Positions 24,482-40,820 of a DNA stretch of 64,000 bases are shown here, piece after piece. Position 1 is the first letter of the stretch, and each line of letters opens with the position of its first letter. This stretch comes from Marsupella aquatica (Eukaryota > Marchantiophyta): assembly GCA_973895155.1 (NCBI GenBank), contig OZ316897.1:10230001-10294000 (forward strand), written 5' to 3'. The notes below the pieces were generated by a model. That model was not told the origin of the DNA and did no database searches. It saw only the letters and a program-made list of their open reading frames with translations. The position numbers were made by a program, and so were the translations under genes.

Positions 24482-24978
24482 TTAGTTTTTGTTGGTGCGT
24501 TAACGCGGTTAAAAACTAGATGCGAAGAGGGGATGTCACGCAAATAATCCAGTAGTGCGACTACAAGCGATGTCTCATCGCCCCAAGCCTCAGGTAATGC
24601 GGGGGGGTATGCCCACATGTATACTCAGGACCTCAGTAATGAAAAGGGGAGGTTGCCTGCGGCCCTTTAGCTAATCACTGAAAAATTATTTTCTTTGCGT
24701 TTCCGGCCGGCTTTAAAATTTCCGGCCCATGGCGGAGTACTAGGTTTCGGGCGGGTCCTTTGCGAAGCGAATAAAAGCTCTGCTTTTTCGTTCTGGCCCG
24801 ATACAGGCATGATTCCCCCGTGTCCTTCGGACCCAGACTACGCGCATGGCCTCGGATGATAAAATAATTATCCCCCACCCAGAACGACTCAGAGCGCAAA
24901 TAAAGTATATATTTTATTTGGCTGGGCGGAGCGCGATTCAATAAGTATTGGAATCGGTAAAAAAAAAAGTGGAAAAAA
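24482..24978. other. rps1-atp8 spacer; orphan intron-like 5' end
   Basis: No gene or tRNA. A GTGCGACTACAAGCGATG stretch at 24555 resembles a group II intron 5' end with its first helix, but no partner exon or domain V follows. It may be a remnant. Confidence 0.35.
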
Positions 24979-25497
24979 ATGCCTCAACTAGATCAATTTA
25001 CGTATTTGACACAATTCGTTTGGTTATGCGTGTTTTATATGACTTTTTATGTATTATTATATAATGATGGATTACCCAAAATAAGTCGAATTATCAAACT
25101 AAGAAAACGACTGGTATCGCAGGAAAAAGTAGGCGCGAAGCAGAGCAATGACCGTGTAGAACAGGATGTGGTTTTCAAAGAATGTTTTCAAGCCAGTGCA
25201 AACTATCTGTACTCAAGTGTATCCGGAGCATCTAAGTGGTGTAAAGGAATGGTCCAACTCGCAAATACTAATAAATTGCAACGAATGAATAAAGATTATG
25301 TATCTTCTTTGGGAGAGATTAGTGTATCACAAGTGATCAAAAAGAACGCACTTTCAACCCTGAGTCCTTCTACTTATCAAACAACTTTTCTAGCTTCACG
25401 TCAAACCACCGCTCTTAACAAAATCTATGTTTTACGCGGGCAAAAGAGAACTCTGGCGAAGATAAAGAACGGACCGAGAAAAAAAAAAAATTCATGA
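24979..25497 (+). CDS. atp8: ATP synthase Fo subunit 8
   Basis: Subunit 8 (YMF19/OrfB) of the mitochondrial F1Fo ATP synthase, part of the peripheral stalk base in the inner membrane. It has 172 residues and begins with the diagnostic MPQLDQFTYLTQFVWL, followed by a single membrane segment and a long basic C-terminal domain, as in bryophytes. The frame is intact. A partial diverged copy lies just downstream at 25561. Confidence 0.95.
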   Translation: MPQLDQFTYLTQFVWLCVFYMTFYVLLYNDGLPKISRIIKLRKRLVSQEKVGAKQSNDRVEQDVVFKECFQASANYLYSSVSGASKWCKGMVQLANTNKLQRMNKDYVSSLGEISVSQVIKKNALSTLSPSTYQTTFLASRQTTALNKIYVLRGQKRTLAKIKNGPRKKKNS

Positions 25498-25560
25498 GAT
25501 GTAACGAAGAAGGGGAAAGGAAAAAAAATGTTATGTAGAACTAACGCCCTACATCTCCGG

Positions 25561-25756
25561 CCTCAACTAGATCAATTTACGTATTTGACACAATTCATTC
25601 GGTTATGTTTGGTTCATATTACTCCCCATTTCGTCTTATATTCAGTATTGGTTTTTACCAATACTGAATGGCCGCCCTGTATCCTACTGAGAAAACGACT
25701 GGTACCGCAGGAAAAAGTAGGCGCGTAGCAGAGCAATGACTGTGTAGGGCGGAATG
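25561..25756 (+). pseudogene. Partial duplicate of the atp8 5' third
   Basis: The stretch repeats atp8 from codon 2 (PQLDQFTYLTQF) to about codon 57 (RKRLVPQEKVGA), with substitutions in the membrane segment and an insertion that forms a small hairpin (ACCAATACTGAAT region). The start codon is lost and a stop follows GA. It is a tandem-duplicated, decayed copy. Confidence 0.85.
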
Positions 25757-27863
25757 TTCTCACGAGTGAACCAAGTAGGTCCGGGAGTTGGATAGCTCTA
25801 AATTTAGTGTACCCGACTTCCATTCGCTCCTTCCCCATTCTTGGTTTTTTCATCTGAGTCTTAAAAGATCAAGTGGATTTTTGGTATATTCCGTGTGTAT
25901 TTTGCTACACGTAATTTCTATTTATTTTTTACAGTTACAGGAAAAGTCTTTTTACTACGGGTCCCACACTCTGGCTCTAAGATTTTACAAGACCTGTGAT
26001 TTCGATGTATTTCCATGGATCAATTATTCAAGGAGTACGTTTTGATGGCCTTATAGAATTTAACTTGGAACAGCTGTTTGGTTCAGTTTTCAAAACTACG
26101 GAGGATTTATTTCACCAGGTTCGAATTTATTGACCGATGCCCTGGAGGGCGAAGGCCTTCCACCCACATGGGGAGTATTCTTCTTCTGGTGCTCGAAGGG
26201 TACCTCCGGGCATTTGCTCTACAAGAGCAAATAGCTGTTGAGCGACCGCCAAGACCTAACCATTATCCTAACAAATCAGATGTGCTGTTTGGTCACTTTC
26301 GTAGCACCAGCCGCCACTCCCATATCCCCACGCAAATAAACCTCATGTATGGGGTTATATACTCACTAGGCACTACATTTAATAGTAGCATCAAAAGGGC
26401 CGCCCGAGCGCTTCGGGGGGTATCGGTGGCTGACCGCATCAAGTCTCAACCTATGGAAATAAAGACCGTGCTGGGTACGACAGCCACGGCCGTGGGGAAC
26501 TACCGAAAAGTCGAATTGAATAAATCGAAGGCTGCTAACGGGGCAGCTCATACCGCTAATGGCTTGGAATGGCATAAGCTTTAAATAAGCATTTGGAGCC
26601 AACGACGCGATTATCTTAATAATAATGTAACACACGCAGAACAGGAACTAAGGGATGTTATACGGCACGATGAGTCCCGGCGCCGCGTAACAAACAGCAG
26701 GGGCGGGTGGTTTGGCTCTACAGTGAAATAAATACAGGGCCAACAAATTGCAATCTGAGGCTGCTGTACAGTCACATACCAAGGCCTTGGAAGATAATAA
26801 GAAAACTTTGGGCGATGGCTGGCAAACCTGCCACATGTACCTGCTCCTGAAGTTCCTTCAGGCGTCCCACAGCCTTCAACCGCACCGACCCCCCTCCGGC
26901 GCCGCCTCTATCACAACGTTTCGCCGCACCTGCTTCGGATACTTTATAACTCGCTACCACCTTGCATTTAGCTAAAAAGTACGGGGTTCGTGATTTATTA
27001 TCAAACGAAAAACCGGCGAGAGCAGCTTCATATTTGGCAAAAGGGAAAGATTGGTGCGTGCTGTCGGTTTCTGGAGAATCTCGCGTCTCTTTTTCAGGAC
27101 GGACTTGGGGCCTATTAAACAATAAGCTTATAGTTCTATTGGACACGTAGGTTATCTGTTCACTGGTTTCTCATGCGGAACCATATAGATTTATTAATGA
27201 CCATTAATGCTTTTGCCATAGTTTTTTTTAGTATTACGTCGAAACAGTTCCAAACTATGGTTACAGCATTTTCTTCGATTGCACCTAAAATAGCTATTCT
27301 TGTTTATCTCTCGATTGGTTTCACTCATCAGGACTTTCAGAGAGGGTGGGAACGAAAATAAATAGATTTTGTCGCGAAACAGAAAGCGTTTATGCGCTTT
27401 GCTTATCCCACCGTAGATATTTATGCTATGCCCTGGGAGGGCTTTTGCCATCAAGACCTAGGGGCTGTGGGGCAAGCACATACAATTGCTCAGACAATTT
27501 GGGCTATATCCGAGGCTTGAATGGTAAACAATACCAATTAATAAAAAAATAGGTTTACGCTAGCAATCCCTGTCTTTCTCATTAGTTCTTCCTTTCCATA
27601 ACCGTCTTCCTCGTTTTTAGTTACTCATCAAACGGCATTTCGCCTATGTTTATGAGCTTGATAATTTCTCGGGGGACGCATCACAAAAAAATATTTTGTT
27701 TTTTCAAAGTATAAATCATTTAGGTTAACACGGGCCGGGCGCTTGCGTTTAGCGGAGACATTTATTCCATTAGCAAAGCCGCGCTGGGTGGAGCCCTTGG
27801 CCGAGCGCCCCGAAAGGAACGAAAAGAAACGAATTTCGCGGCTGGAAAAAAAAGGTGAAAGCG
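25757..27863. other. atp8-sdh4 spacer, decayed coding fragments
   Basis: No intact gene. Two coding-looking remnants are unassigned: about 26005-26130, whose product contains IIQGVRFDGLIEFNLEQLFG, and about 26385-26584, an Ala/Thr-rich stretch with KTVLGTTATAVGNYRK. Several short frames around 26.95-27.15 kb and 27.17-27.55 kb also look like debris. No tRNA was found. Confidence 0.35.
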
Positions 27864-28124
27864 ATGAAAACTCATAGAGAAACCTTGGGGCATTGGCTTC
27901 TTCAAAGAATTACTGCTGCTTTTTCAATACCTACCATTCTTATAGCAAATGTATCCACTCTGATTCTGCTAAATATCTTGTTATTTTGGCATATTCATGT
28001 GGGAATCGAAGAGATTTTGGCAGATTATGTTCACCATGAAGTAACACGAAATTGGATCTTGATTCTTCTTAGAGTATTCTGTTTAATAATTATCAAATAT
28101 GTTTTTGTGTTTTTTGTTCTTTGA
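27864..28124 (+). CDS. sdh4: Succinate dehydrogenase membrane anchor subunit 4
   Basis: Membrane anchor of complex II (succinate:ubiquinone oxidoreductase). It has 86 residues from [20 protein letters not shown], with three hydrophobic segments and the N-terminal HWLLQRITA motif typical of SDH4 near the quinone site. I chose the ATG at 27864 over an in-frame GTG three codons upstream because it gives the usual length and start. Confidence 0.93.
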   Translation: MKTHRETLGHWLLQRITAAFSIPTILIANVSTLILLNILLFWHIHVGIEEILADYVHHEVTRNWILILLRVFCLIIIKYVFVFFVL

Positions 28125-28552
28125 AATAATTAAGAACCAGAGTTCAGATGGCGCCTTGAACCAAAGGTAGGCGCCGAGTAAGTTCCTGTATTACCGTAGG
28201 GGGGCGGGTCCGAGCGAGACATGAGACTAACGGCCCAAAGGCCACGAGACTCTTGTAGGTAGAGTAGGAACGACTACGTACTCTCCCCTCTCCTTCTAGT
28301 CTTCATGCCCGTAAATGAGCCATTTCCGGCCTCATCGGCCCCTCGGGCGGCCCTTCGAGTACTCAACTATAGGGAGAGGCCCCGGGACTGTCAGACGTGA
28401 GAGGGAAAGAAAGGGCTTTGGGAATTATTTATTTATCGGGTTGCACGTCCGGTGATTACTCCGGGCCCGGCGCTTCCCCCGGAAAATAGGAAAGAAATAT
28501 ATTTTCCTGGAGCACTTCAATCGAGTTGGCTTTCGAAACGGAGACTATTATT
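28125..28552. other. sdh4-nad4L spacer, no gene
   Basis: GC-rich spacer with copies of the dispersed repeats (GGCCCTTCGAG and GGGAGAGG motifs). No open frame or RNA gene is supported. Confidence 0.45.
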
Positions 28553-31500
28553 ATGGATCTAGTAAAATATTTAACATTTTCTATGATTCTTTTTCTTTTA
28601 GGTATTTGGGGAATTTTATTAAATAGAAAAAATATTCTTATTATGTCAATGCGTGCGCCGCGTAGAGTAGAGTGTGCTCGTACGAAACGTACCATGAATA
28701 TGTTCATCATGTAAAGCATCCCGCTATCCTTTAGGGGAAATCCCAAGGGGTATTGTAGCATGCCGGGAAAAGGGGAGCGAAACCGAAAAAACCAATTTTT
28801 TTGCCCCGAGCTATTAGGTGCTATGGATTCGTTCCCAAGTTAGCTGGAGGGTGTAACCTCAGTCTGGCAGCGACGACCCGACGATCCTGAGAATATATGC
28901 CGCCAGCAGTAAGAGCGGCCTTCTTACAGCCACCGCCTCTGGCATTGGGGTTAGTTGAAAGAGTGGAAACATACTGCGGGACAGCTACCACAAAATGTGG
29001 GTAATGACTCGAATCCTAAAGAACCTATTTTGACACACAAACACGAAACGTGGGAATGCCTAAGGTCGGTGACGGCTAATCAATCTACTTAGGGGGTCGG
29101 GGGAAGGGCGGCGGCCCCGTCGTGGAAAGGCATCGGGTGTTCCGTAGTAGCGAGTATCGCGAAGGGATCAAGAGAGAGATCACTTACCGGGGACGACTGG
29201 CTCGTATGAGTTGTATCGCCCGTTGTAGGGAAGGCTCGCCCCGAACTAACCGGACTCGGGGACGGAAGGGAAGAGATAACCCTGAAATCGTCAAGCCGAA
29301 GGGCTAGAGGCACGTAGTGCGCGGGGAGCGTGTTCGGGTGATATCGTGCGCGGAAATTGTAAAGTCCTTCGGAACCTTCGGCGCTTCCTTCATAAAGCCA
29401 AAGAAGTCTCGGTCGGACCCAAGGGGCGACCAGCGGCCCGGGGACTTTTTCTGTCATTTTATGCCCGTGGAGCGGATACTTGAGGGGTCTTCGTCGGTCC
29501 GAAGGACCTAAAGGTCGAAAATAGCTTGTAGATTCCCGCACCCTAGCGAGAGAGAGAACTCAGGGCCACAGGCTGGTGGATTTCCGAAAGTAAGAGTTGT
29601 GAAAGACACTTGAAGAGGTCGATCCAGCTACCTCAGCGACTATCTAGTCATGGTCATTTACGTACGGAGGACTCCGTAAGACCATTGTGTGGGCCTCCGG
29701 GTCAGGAGACTCTTTTGGCTTTACAGGGCCTCCTCTTTTCTATATAGTCGAGTGCCACGCATCTCTCCTCGCTCCGTATGGGCCTTCTCTCGTAGAGGCA
29801 GAGAAGTTTGCGGAAATAACTTATTTCCGCGAACGAGTGCCATAGGGAGAGGTGCATAGCACTTTGTGGGTCCGAAGGACGCTGAACCTATCGGGTCGAG
29901 CACTATGTGCCTATCGGGTCTCGCGCCCCTCGTACCTGCCGGAAGAGGGCGCAACTACCGATACAGGATTTGTTTTTTCATCTCGGAGAGCCGTATGCGG
30001 GGAAATCTTGCACGTACGGTTCGGAGGGGGGCCACCCAAGCATAAAAAATATTTTCTTACCTTACGCAACCCTCCCTTCCCCTGGTCTTCGCACTACGAC
30101 GTGCTTCTCCCTATGGGTCCGGAGGTGCGTAAGCACTTACAGACGGGAGACTTACTTTTTCGGCTTTGCGGAAGAAGCGCCGAAAGCCGGAAATGGCTCG
30201 ATGATTTCCGTGTACGAAGACTAGAAGGAGGGGGCGGCCAAGTGCCCGAAGGGCTGTAGGGTTCGGGTCTCGTGCCCTTTGGGCCTTTAAACTAAAAAGT
30301 TTCTGCCCGCAGGCTCGTAGTGCTCGACAAAAGGGAGAAGGTCTCTGCTATCGGGCGGGTGGCCCACCCCCTACCAATTGAGTTAATGTTACTTGCTGTC
30401 AATCTGAACTTTTTGGTATTTTCTGTTTATTTGGATGATATGATGGGTCAATTATTTGCTTTATTTGTTTTAACGGTGGCTGCTGCGGAATCCGCTATTG
30501 GGTTAGCCATTCTGGTTATTACTTTTCGAATTCGCGGTACCATTGCAGTGGAATTTAGGGCGACCGTTCGCGTCGCTTACAGTCATTGTTTAGCCATATG
30601 GAGAAGAATTACTATTCTGTGCTCACCATATAGCAGCAAACCACGCGAGACCTTATTCCGCGTGCCGGGCATAGAGCTTACCTAAACCCCGTGTAAACGG
30701 GTGGGAACCGGAGCATGCTCTAGAAGCGTAGTTGAGGGGGATAGAAGGGAAGGTTGAACCCTTAGACTACTAAGTCAGCTCGCTATTGTACGAGATGAGA
30801 ACCAGCTGTGACAAATCGAAGTCTCTTTCGGTTAAACTGGACCCGCCGCGGTGAACCGTGCGAATGTGGTGACGCGCACGAATACGCGCTGTCAAGCTCT
30901 CAGTCTGTCGTTGATAAATTACGGTAAGACCAGAATGGTAACTTCCGGTCTGCAGACATTGCAGAGCCTCAAGGAGGGAGCAGATTACCCAAACTACTGG
31001 GGACAAGAGACTAAACGACATCTCGATACGAAACGGCCTTGCACGAACAACCGGCCAAGAACTGTAGGCAACACCGGTGAGGTCCACTTCAGTCATCTGG
31101 ACGGAGGTGGACGTCAGAGAGCCCGTAGTACTCGCCTACCCGAAGGGTGAAAAAAGAAAAAAAATATTTTTTCTTTTCCTACTCGGCACAAGGGAAGGGG
31201 CTTAAGCGTCTGCTATATCTTAGCAGATCGGATTCAACCAAGTCCTCATCAAATAAGGATCCCAAGGACCCCGCCGGACGGGTCGATACGCGGAAAAAGC
31301 ATATTTGGGCTGACGCGGATCTTTGGATTTTTAGATTTTGTAAAAAAAATACGCTACGCGCCTCGTTTCGTAAATGCACCATGTTCGGCGGGGTCTCAAG
31401 GACGAGGGGGGCTCGTATAAGAGAATGCTTGGTTTTATTCCTTCCCACCCACTAGAATCGCACATGAGCGCTATAGTGGGAAAGCAAGTTACTTCATGTA

Positions 31501-31725
31501 ACTCACGCCACTTGTAGGCCCACATAGGTCGCTGCAAAAACAAGCCAAGACCTTGCGACAGAAGCGAATCCAAAGTAAGGTTGAATCGGAGAGCCGTATG
31601 ATGGGCGACCATCTCGTACGGTTCGGAGAGGGCTCGAGTACCAATGCATTCAATATGTGTCTGGGAAAGAACAAATATATATATATATATATTTATCCAC
31701 TCTATTCAATTGCATGAAGGGTTAA
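28553..31725 (+). CDS. nad4L: NADH dehydrogenase subunit 4L, three exons
   Basis: Membrane subunit ND4L of respiratory complex I. Exons 28553-28652, 30375-30557 and 31706-31725 total 303 nt, 100 residues, the exact normal length. The protein reads [17 protein letters not shown] through [15 protein letters not shown] and [14 protein letters not shown] to the tail GTIAVEFINCMKG. The last exon is only 20 nt and was located by its product (INCMKG) and by the intron ending CTCTAT. The codon split at the first junction is C|CA, at the second A|TC. Confidence 0.94.
28653..30374 (+). mobile_element. Group II intron nad4Li100, expanded domain VI
   Basis: Starts GTGCGCC and ends CCCCCTAC. Domain V is at 29987-30021 (GAGCCGTATG...CGTACGGTTC), yet the 3' splice site is about 350 bases further on. 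The normal gap is 40-80. The two halves of the domain VI stem, GGGGGGCCACCC (30027-30038) and GGGCGGGTGGCCC (about 30354-30366), are separated by about 315 bases of repeat-rich insertion. There is no maturase frame. Splicing would need this large loop to be tolerated. Confidence 0.85.
30558..31705 (+). mobile_element. Group II intron nad4Li283
   Basis: Starts GGGCGACC and ends CTCTAT. Domain V is at about 31589-31625 (GAGCCGTATGATGGGCGACC...CGTACGGTTC). Between domain V and the last exon is a TA dinucleotide run (31677-31692), which probably lies in or next to domain VI. It has no maturase. Its 5' sequence is very similar to that of cox2i250, suggesting that the two introns are related. Confidence 0.88.
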
Positions 31726-31772
31726 GCACAAAACATGTGCTTCGCCTCCATTTTTCAAATACGAAGTATACT

Positions 31773-31855
31773 TGGGAGAGACAGGATTCGAACCTACGTA
31801 GAAAACCTTCAGCAGATTTACAGTCTGTCGCTTTTAACCACTCGGCCACTCTCCC
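31773..31855 (-). tRNA. trnY: tRNA-Tyr (GUA)
   Basis: The minus strand folds into a class II tRNA with a long variable arm. It has a GGGAGAG/CTCTCCC acceptor stem, D-loop GGCCGAGTGGTTAAAAGC, anticodon loop CTGTAAA (anticodon GUA) and T-arm GGTTCGAATCC. It is paired with trnR in the same orientation, opposite to the protein genes. Confidence 0.93.
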
Positions 31856-32001
31856 TATGATGAGTAAGCTTCTATTTTCCGGCGGTGCAATGGGACTCTG
31901 ACGAAAAATAGGTCAATCCACGCGTGTACCGTTGTTCCTATGGACTGATCGAACAAGTAGAAGGATGTACCGTTGATATCTATTATTCATTGCACACCTT
32001 A

Positions 32002-32075
32002 CGCATCCTACAGGATTTGAACCTGTGACCTTCAACTTAGAAGGTTGTTGCTCTATCCAACTGAGCTAAGAATGC
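32002..32075 (-). tRNA. trnR: tRNA-Arg (UCU)
   Basis: The minus strand folds into a standard cloverleaf: acceptor GCATTCT/AGGATGC, D-arm GCTCAGTTGGATAGAGC, anticodon loop CTTCTAA (anticodon UCU) and T-arm ACAGGTTCAAATCCTGT. One anticodon-stem pair (27-43) is A/A. It lies between trnY and tatC. Confidence 0.9.
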
Positions 32076-32279
32076 GGCACATTACTAACCATTTCGCAAA
32101 AAAAAAGTGAATTCCAGAGAAGAAAGAAGCTTGCTTCTTTCTCCTCTCCCGCTTTATTCGCATCGCGAATGGAGGCCGAAAGGAGGGAAAGGGTCCGATG
32201 GAATAAAACAAACAAAAAATATTTTTTTTTGCTTTGCGTTTTCCTGGTTTTGATCAGGTTCAACACATGACGAAATATA

Positions 32280-33026
32280 ATGAATTTTGTATTAAAAACT
32301 ATTTTGGAGGAAGTTCGAATTCGTTTTTTTTGGATATTGATTTGCTCTAGTTTTACATGGTTTACATGTTATTGGTTCTCGGAAGAGTTCATTTTTCTAT
32401 TAGCTAAACCCTTTCCTAGTTTGCCTTATTCAGACTTATCTTTCATTTGTACACAATTAACGGAGGCCTTGAGCACATATGTTACTACGTCTTTAATATC
32501 ATGCTTTTACTTTCTATTTCCTTTCCTGGGTTATCAAATTTGGTGTTTTTTGATGCCCAGTTGCTATGAAGAACAGAGACAGAAATACAATAAATTGTTT
32601 TACTTAAGTGGTTTTTGCTTCTTTCTGTTTTTTCTCGTGACTTTTGTTTGGGTAGTTCCCAACGTTTGGCACTTTTTATACGAATTAAATACAACATCAA
32701 CTAATTTACTTATAATAAAGTCACAACCTAAGATTTTTGACTATATTATGTTAACCGTTCGTATCTTATTTATTTCATCAATATGCTCTCAAGTACCTGT
32801 ACTTGTGATTTGTTTGCTGGAATCGAGAGGAGTGAAAACCCTTATAAAAAATCGTCGTTTTTTCATGGTTTTTTCGCTTTTCGTAGCAGCTTTTTTTACA
32901 CCTCCGGATATCTGGTGTCAAATCGTCGCTTGCTTACCTATTTATTTTATAATAGAGTTGACCATTTTTTACGCATCGATTATACGAGTTTATAGGAGGC
33001 AACTAGCCCCCTCTAACCAACACTGA
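32280..33026 (+). CDS. tatC: Sec-independent protein translocase subunit TatC
   Basis: Mitochondrial TatC (mttB), the six-helix inner-membrane subunit of the twin-arginine translocase, which in plant mitochondria takes part in Rieske protein export. It has 248 residues from ATG at 32280 and is strongly hydrophobic. The conserved TatC segments are present: the N-terminal [10 protein letters not shown] amphipathic start, the [11 protein letters not shown] helix and the late FTPPD turn. The frame is intact, and codon use is strongly T-rich compared with the nuclear flanks. Confidence 0.93.
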   Translation: MNFVLKTILEEVRIRFFWILICSSFTWFTCYWFSEEFIFLLAKPFPSLPYSDLSFICTQLTEALSTYVTTSLISCFYFLFPFLGYQIWCFLMPSCYEEQRQKYNKLFYLSGFCFFLFFLVTFVWVVPNVWHFLYELNTTSTNLLIIKSQPKIFDYIMLTVRILFISSICSQVPVLVICLLESRGVKTLIKNRRFFMVFSLFVAAFFTPPDIWCQIVACLPIYFIIELTIFYASIIRVYRRQLAPSNQH

Positions 33027-38043
<5,017 letters not shown>

Positions 38044-38135
38044 AAAGCAAACAAAATACCGTCTTCCATTTTGCTTTTCCGTGCGTTTGATCCCCGCCGA
38101 CTTGCTTGACTGTTTCATCTCTCAAAACCTACGCG

Positions 38136-38241
38136 GTGTAACTAATCATGCTTTTATGCCTATTGTCGTAGAAGCTTTTTATTTGAATGATTATGTTTCT
38201 TGGGTATCCAATAAATTAGACTAAAAAGCAAACAAAATACC
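38136..38241 (+). repeat. Duplicate of the cox2 3' end
   Basis: Copy of the last 28 codons of cox2 ([27 protein letters not shown]) with its stop and the downstream AAAGCAAACAAAATACC, placed directly in front of cox3. It differs from the gene by a few substitutions. A third, more diverged copy is at 47076. Confidence 0.9.
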
Positions 38242-38245
38242 AATT

Positions 38246-40820
38246 ATGAGTGTCTCTCAAAAACATCCTTTTCATTTAGTAGATCCCAGCCCATGGCCTC
38301 TTTTGGGTTCACTCGGAGCCTTGGCAAGCACTATTGGTGGTGTTATGTACATGCACTCTTTCACGGGAGGCGGAACACTTCTTTGTTTAGGCTTGGGAAT
38401 GATCTTATATACCATGGTGCGCCCGGAGATACATCGTACGACAGGAGGAGCTATCCACTCTTTTCTGTGCCGTTCAGGCTAGCTTATAAGCTAGGACACA
38501 GGCTCAACTTGCAGATGAGCCATAGTAACATGGCTTACTTGGAAGCAGCAAGTTTCAATCAGAGAACTGTGGGGCTGCCACCGCTAAGATGCTCTGAAAG
38601 AGCAGGAGGTAGGGCTAGGATAACTAACTTGATACGCAATGCTCGCGTCACATAGCTCCTCCTGTCTCAAGCAGAATATTACGGCAAGAGCACGGTAAGT
38701 AGGCCTCGGAGGCTGAAACGGTCCACAATACATGGTGTGTGTACAGTACCTGAAAGACCGTGGGGCACTCCGACAAGGAACTAGCTGAGAGATCAGCTAA
38801 TTGCGCAGGGGCCTAAACCCTTCTGGATCATTGTCTCCCCAAAGACACAAAAATAAGTACTATGTTGAGTCGGGGAAATAACCCATCGGGTGATGGGGTT
38901 CGGAGGGCTCGTAATAGCTTCGGATGTGGCAGTCCAGCCTGGCAGTCAAGGAGCCTAGCTATCGATCGCACTGTTCTACCGTAGAGGTGTTGGATGTCGA
39001 GACATTGTCTCGTCTCAGCGGCGCGGCCAATCAGCCGCCCATAAAGTCGAATGGTCCGTCCGCGTTCGTATCTCCATTATTCGGAATAGAATCAAGCTTA
39101 TCCTGGCTGGGAGTAATCCCGGCATTTAGTTATGAATCCATCTCAGGTAAGCTAGTAAATTTATGCTACAACGCCTTCGGATGGTCCCTCCCATAGAGAT
39201 TTGAATCATAAGATTTAAAGTTCATAGTTATAAGTGGAGATCGAAGGTGAGAGCTGTTTGAGGTGAAAGCCTCTCGTACGGTTCGGAGGGCAGATGTGTT
39301 GAAAGACCCGACTGACCCCTACTTTGTATGGTGGCGCGATGTCGTACGTGAATCCACCTACGAAGGACATCATACATTTGTGGTCCAATTAGGACTTCGC
39401 TATGGTATGATTCTCTTCATCGTTTCTGAAGTCATGTTTTTTTTAGCTTTCTTTCGGGCTTTCTTCCATTCTTCTCTGGCACCTACGGTTGAGATCGGAG
39501 CTATCTGGCCCCCAAAAGGTATTTCTGTTTTAGATCCTTGGGGAATTCCTTTTCCAAATACCCTTATTCTACTTTCATCTGGAGCTGCCGTAACTTGGGC
39601 TCATCATGCTATACTCGCCGGTTTAAAACAACAAGCAGTTTACGCTTTAATAGCTACCGTTTTACTGGCTTTAGTCTTTACTGGGTTTCAAGGAATTGAA
39701 TATATAGAGGCCCCCTCCACTATTTCTGATGGAATTTATGGTTCTACGTTTTTTTTAGCCACAGGGTTTCATGGTTGTGCGACTTGAAGGACATAAGACA
39801 ATGCGTATAGCCCACCGGACTATATCGCCATCCCCGCCGACGGGATGCTCCTACCTCACCCTGCGCTCCTGGAAACGGAGAGGGCTCGAAGCGTGAGGGA
39901 CAAAGTAAAAAGTTTATGATATAGCATACAACCCGCTGGGAGTGCCAAGGCTACTGATCAACGCAAGTGAACTGTGCAAGGACATTCCGTAAAACCGCAC
40001 CTACGACGAGTTTTCATTGAGTAGGGGGGCCGGATGTGATTTGGGACACGGTGAATCGGTGCGTGCCCCGATCGGCAAATGATCACCGGAGTATAGCACG
40101 GGATCTGAAACCTTGCATTAGAGTCGAAATGTCAACAGGGTAAACCCAATGGGCTCCCCGGCGTCGGGAGGTTTGATCGTGAGATCGGATACCGTCCAAT
40201 GGGCAGAAGACGATTCAAAAAGCCAATCGAAGTAGGCGGCGGCCCCTACCCCCCCTATCGGGCGCCACACTCTACCCAGGGGGTCGTAGGGCTGACTCTA
40301 CCGGTCTAGAACAATCTACATTTCGCCTTCGGTGCTGACCTGAATCCTGAGTGACGAAACACTGAGAAAGCCACTCACCACGCGCAATTCGGGTGAATAA
40401 CTACGAGCAGTGCGCGTGTAAATATCGGCCAATCGCGCAGTTGCGGCATAACCAACTCGCAGAGTTACAGAACACTTTGGTGATAGCATAGTGCATCATG
40501 GGCGCAAAGCGCACCAACAGTCGTCGAGTCGCGGGCCCAGGTTAACCGGGGCCTGAACTAACTCTCCGTTGCTTGAGCCGCATGCGGGGAAACTCGCACG
40601 TGCGGTTCTTAGGGGGGGGAAGCTTGAAAGAGCCTACCTATCTCAATTTCATGTCATTATAGGTACTATTTTCTTAATAATATGTGGGATTCATCAATAT
40701 CTGGGTCATTTTACCCCGAAGCATCACTTTGGCTTTGAAGCAGCCGCTTTTTATTGGCATTTTGTCGATGTTGTATGGCTTTTTCCCTTCGTTTCTATAT
40801 ATTGGTGGGGCGGAAATTAG
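38246..40820 (+). CDS. cox3: Cytochrome c oxidase subunit 3, three exons
   Basis: Membrane subunit 3 of complex IV. Exons 38246-38416 (171 nt), 39323-39776 (454 nt) and 40648-40820 (173 nt) give 265 residues, from [20 protein letters not shown] to [14 protein letters not shown]. Conserved helices ([15 protein letters not shown] and the HHAILAG region) are intact. Candidate C-to-U editing sites are CGG at 39455 (Arg for conserved Trp), CCA at 39554 (Pro for Leu) and TCC at 39716 (Ser for Phe). Intron positions 171 and 625 are typical of liverworts. Confidence 0.96.
38417..39322 (+). mobile_element. Group II intron cox3i171
   Basis: Starts GTGCGCC and ends TGACCCCTAC. Domain V is at about 39247-39285 (GAGCTGTTTGAGG...CGTACGGTTC). 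It is 906 nt, without a maturase. Confidence 0.9.
39777..40647 (+). mobile_element. Group II intron cox3i625
   Basis: Starts GTGCGAC and ends CTACCTATCTCAAT. Domain V is at about 40573-40610 (GAGCCGCATGCGG...CGTGCGGTTC). It is 871 nt, without a maturase. Confidence 0.9.

Noticed and set aside
29089-29541. 150-codon minus-strand frame in the first nad4L intron
   Set aside because: It spans intron domain I and repeat sequence. The translation is low in complexity and Pro/Arg-rich, with no family.
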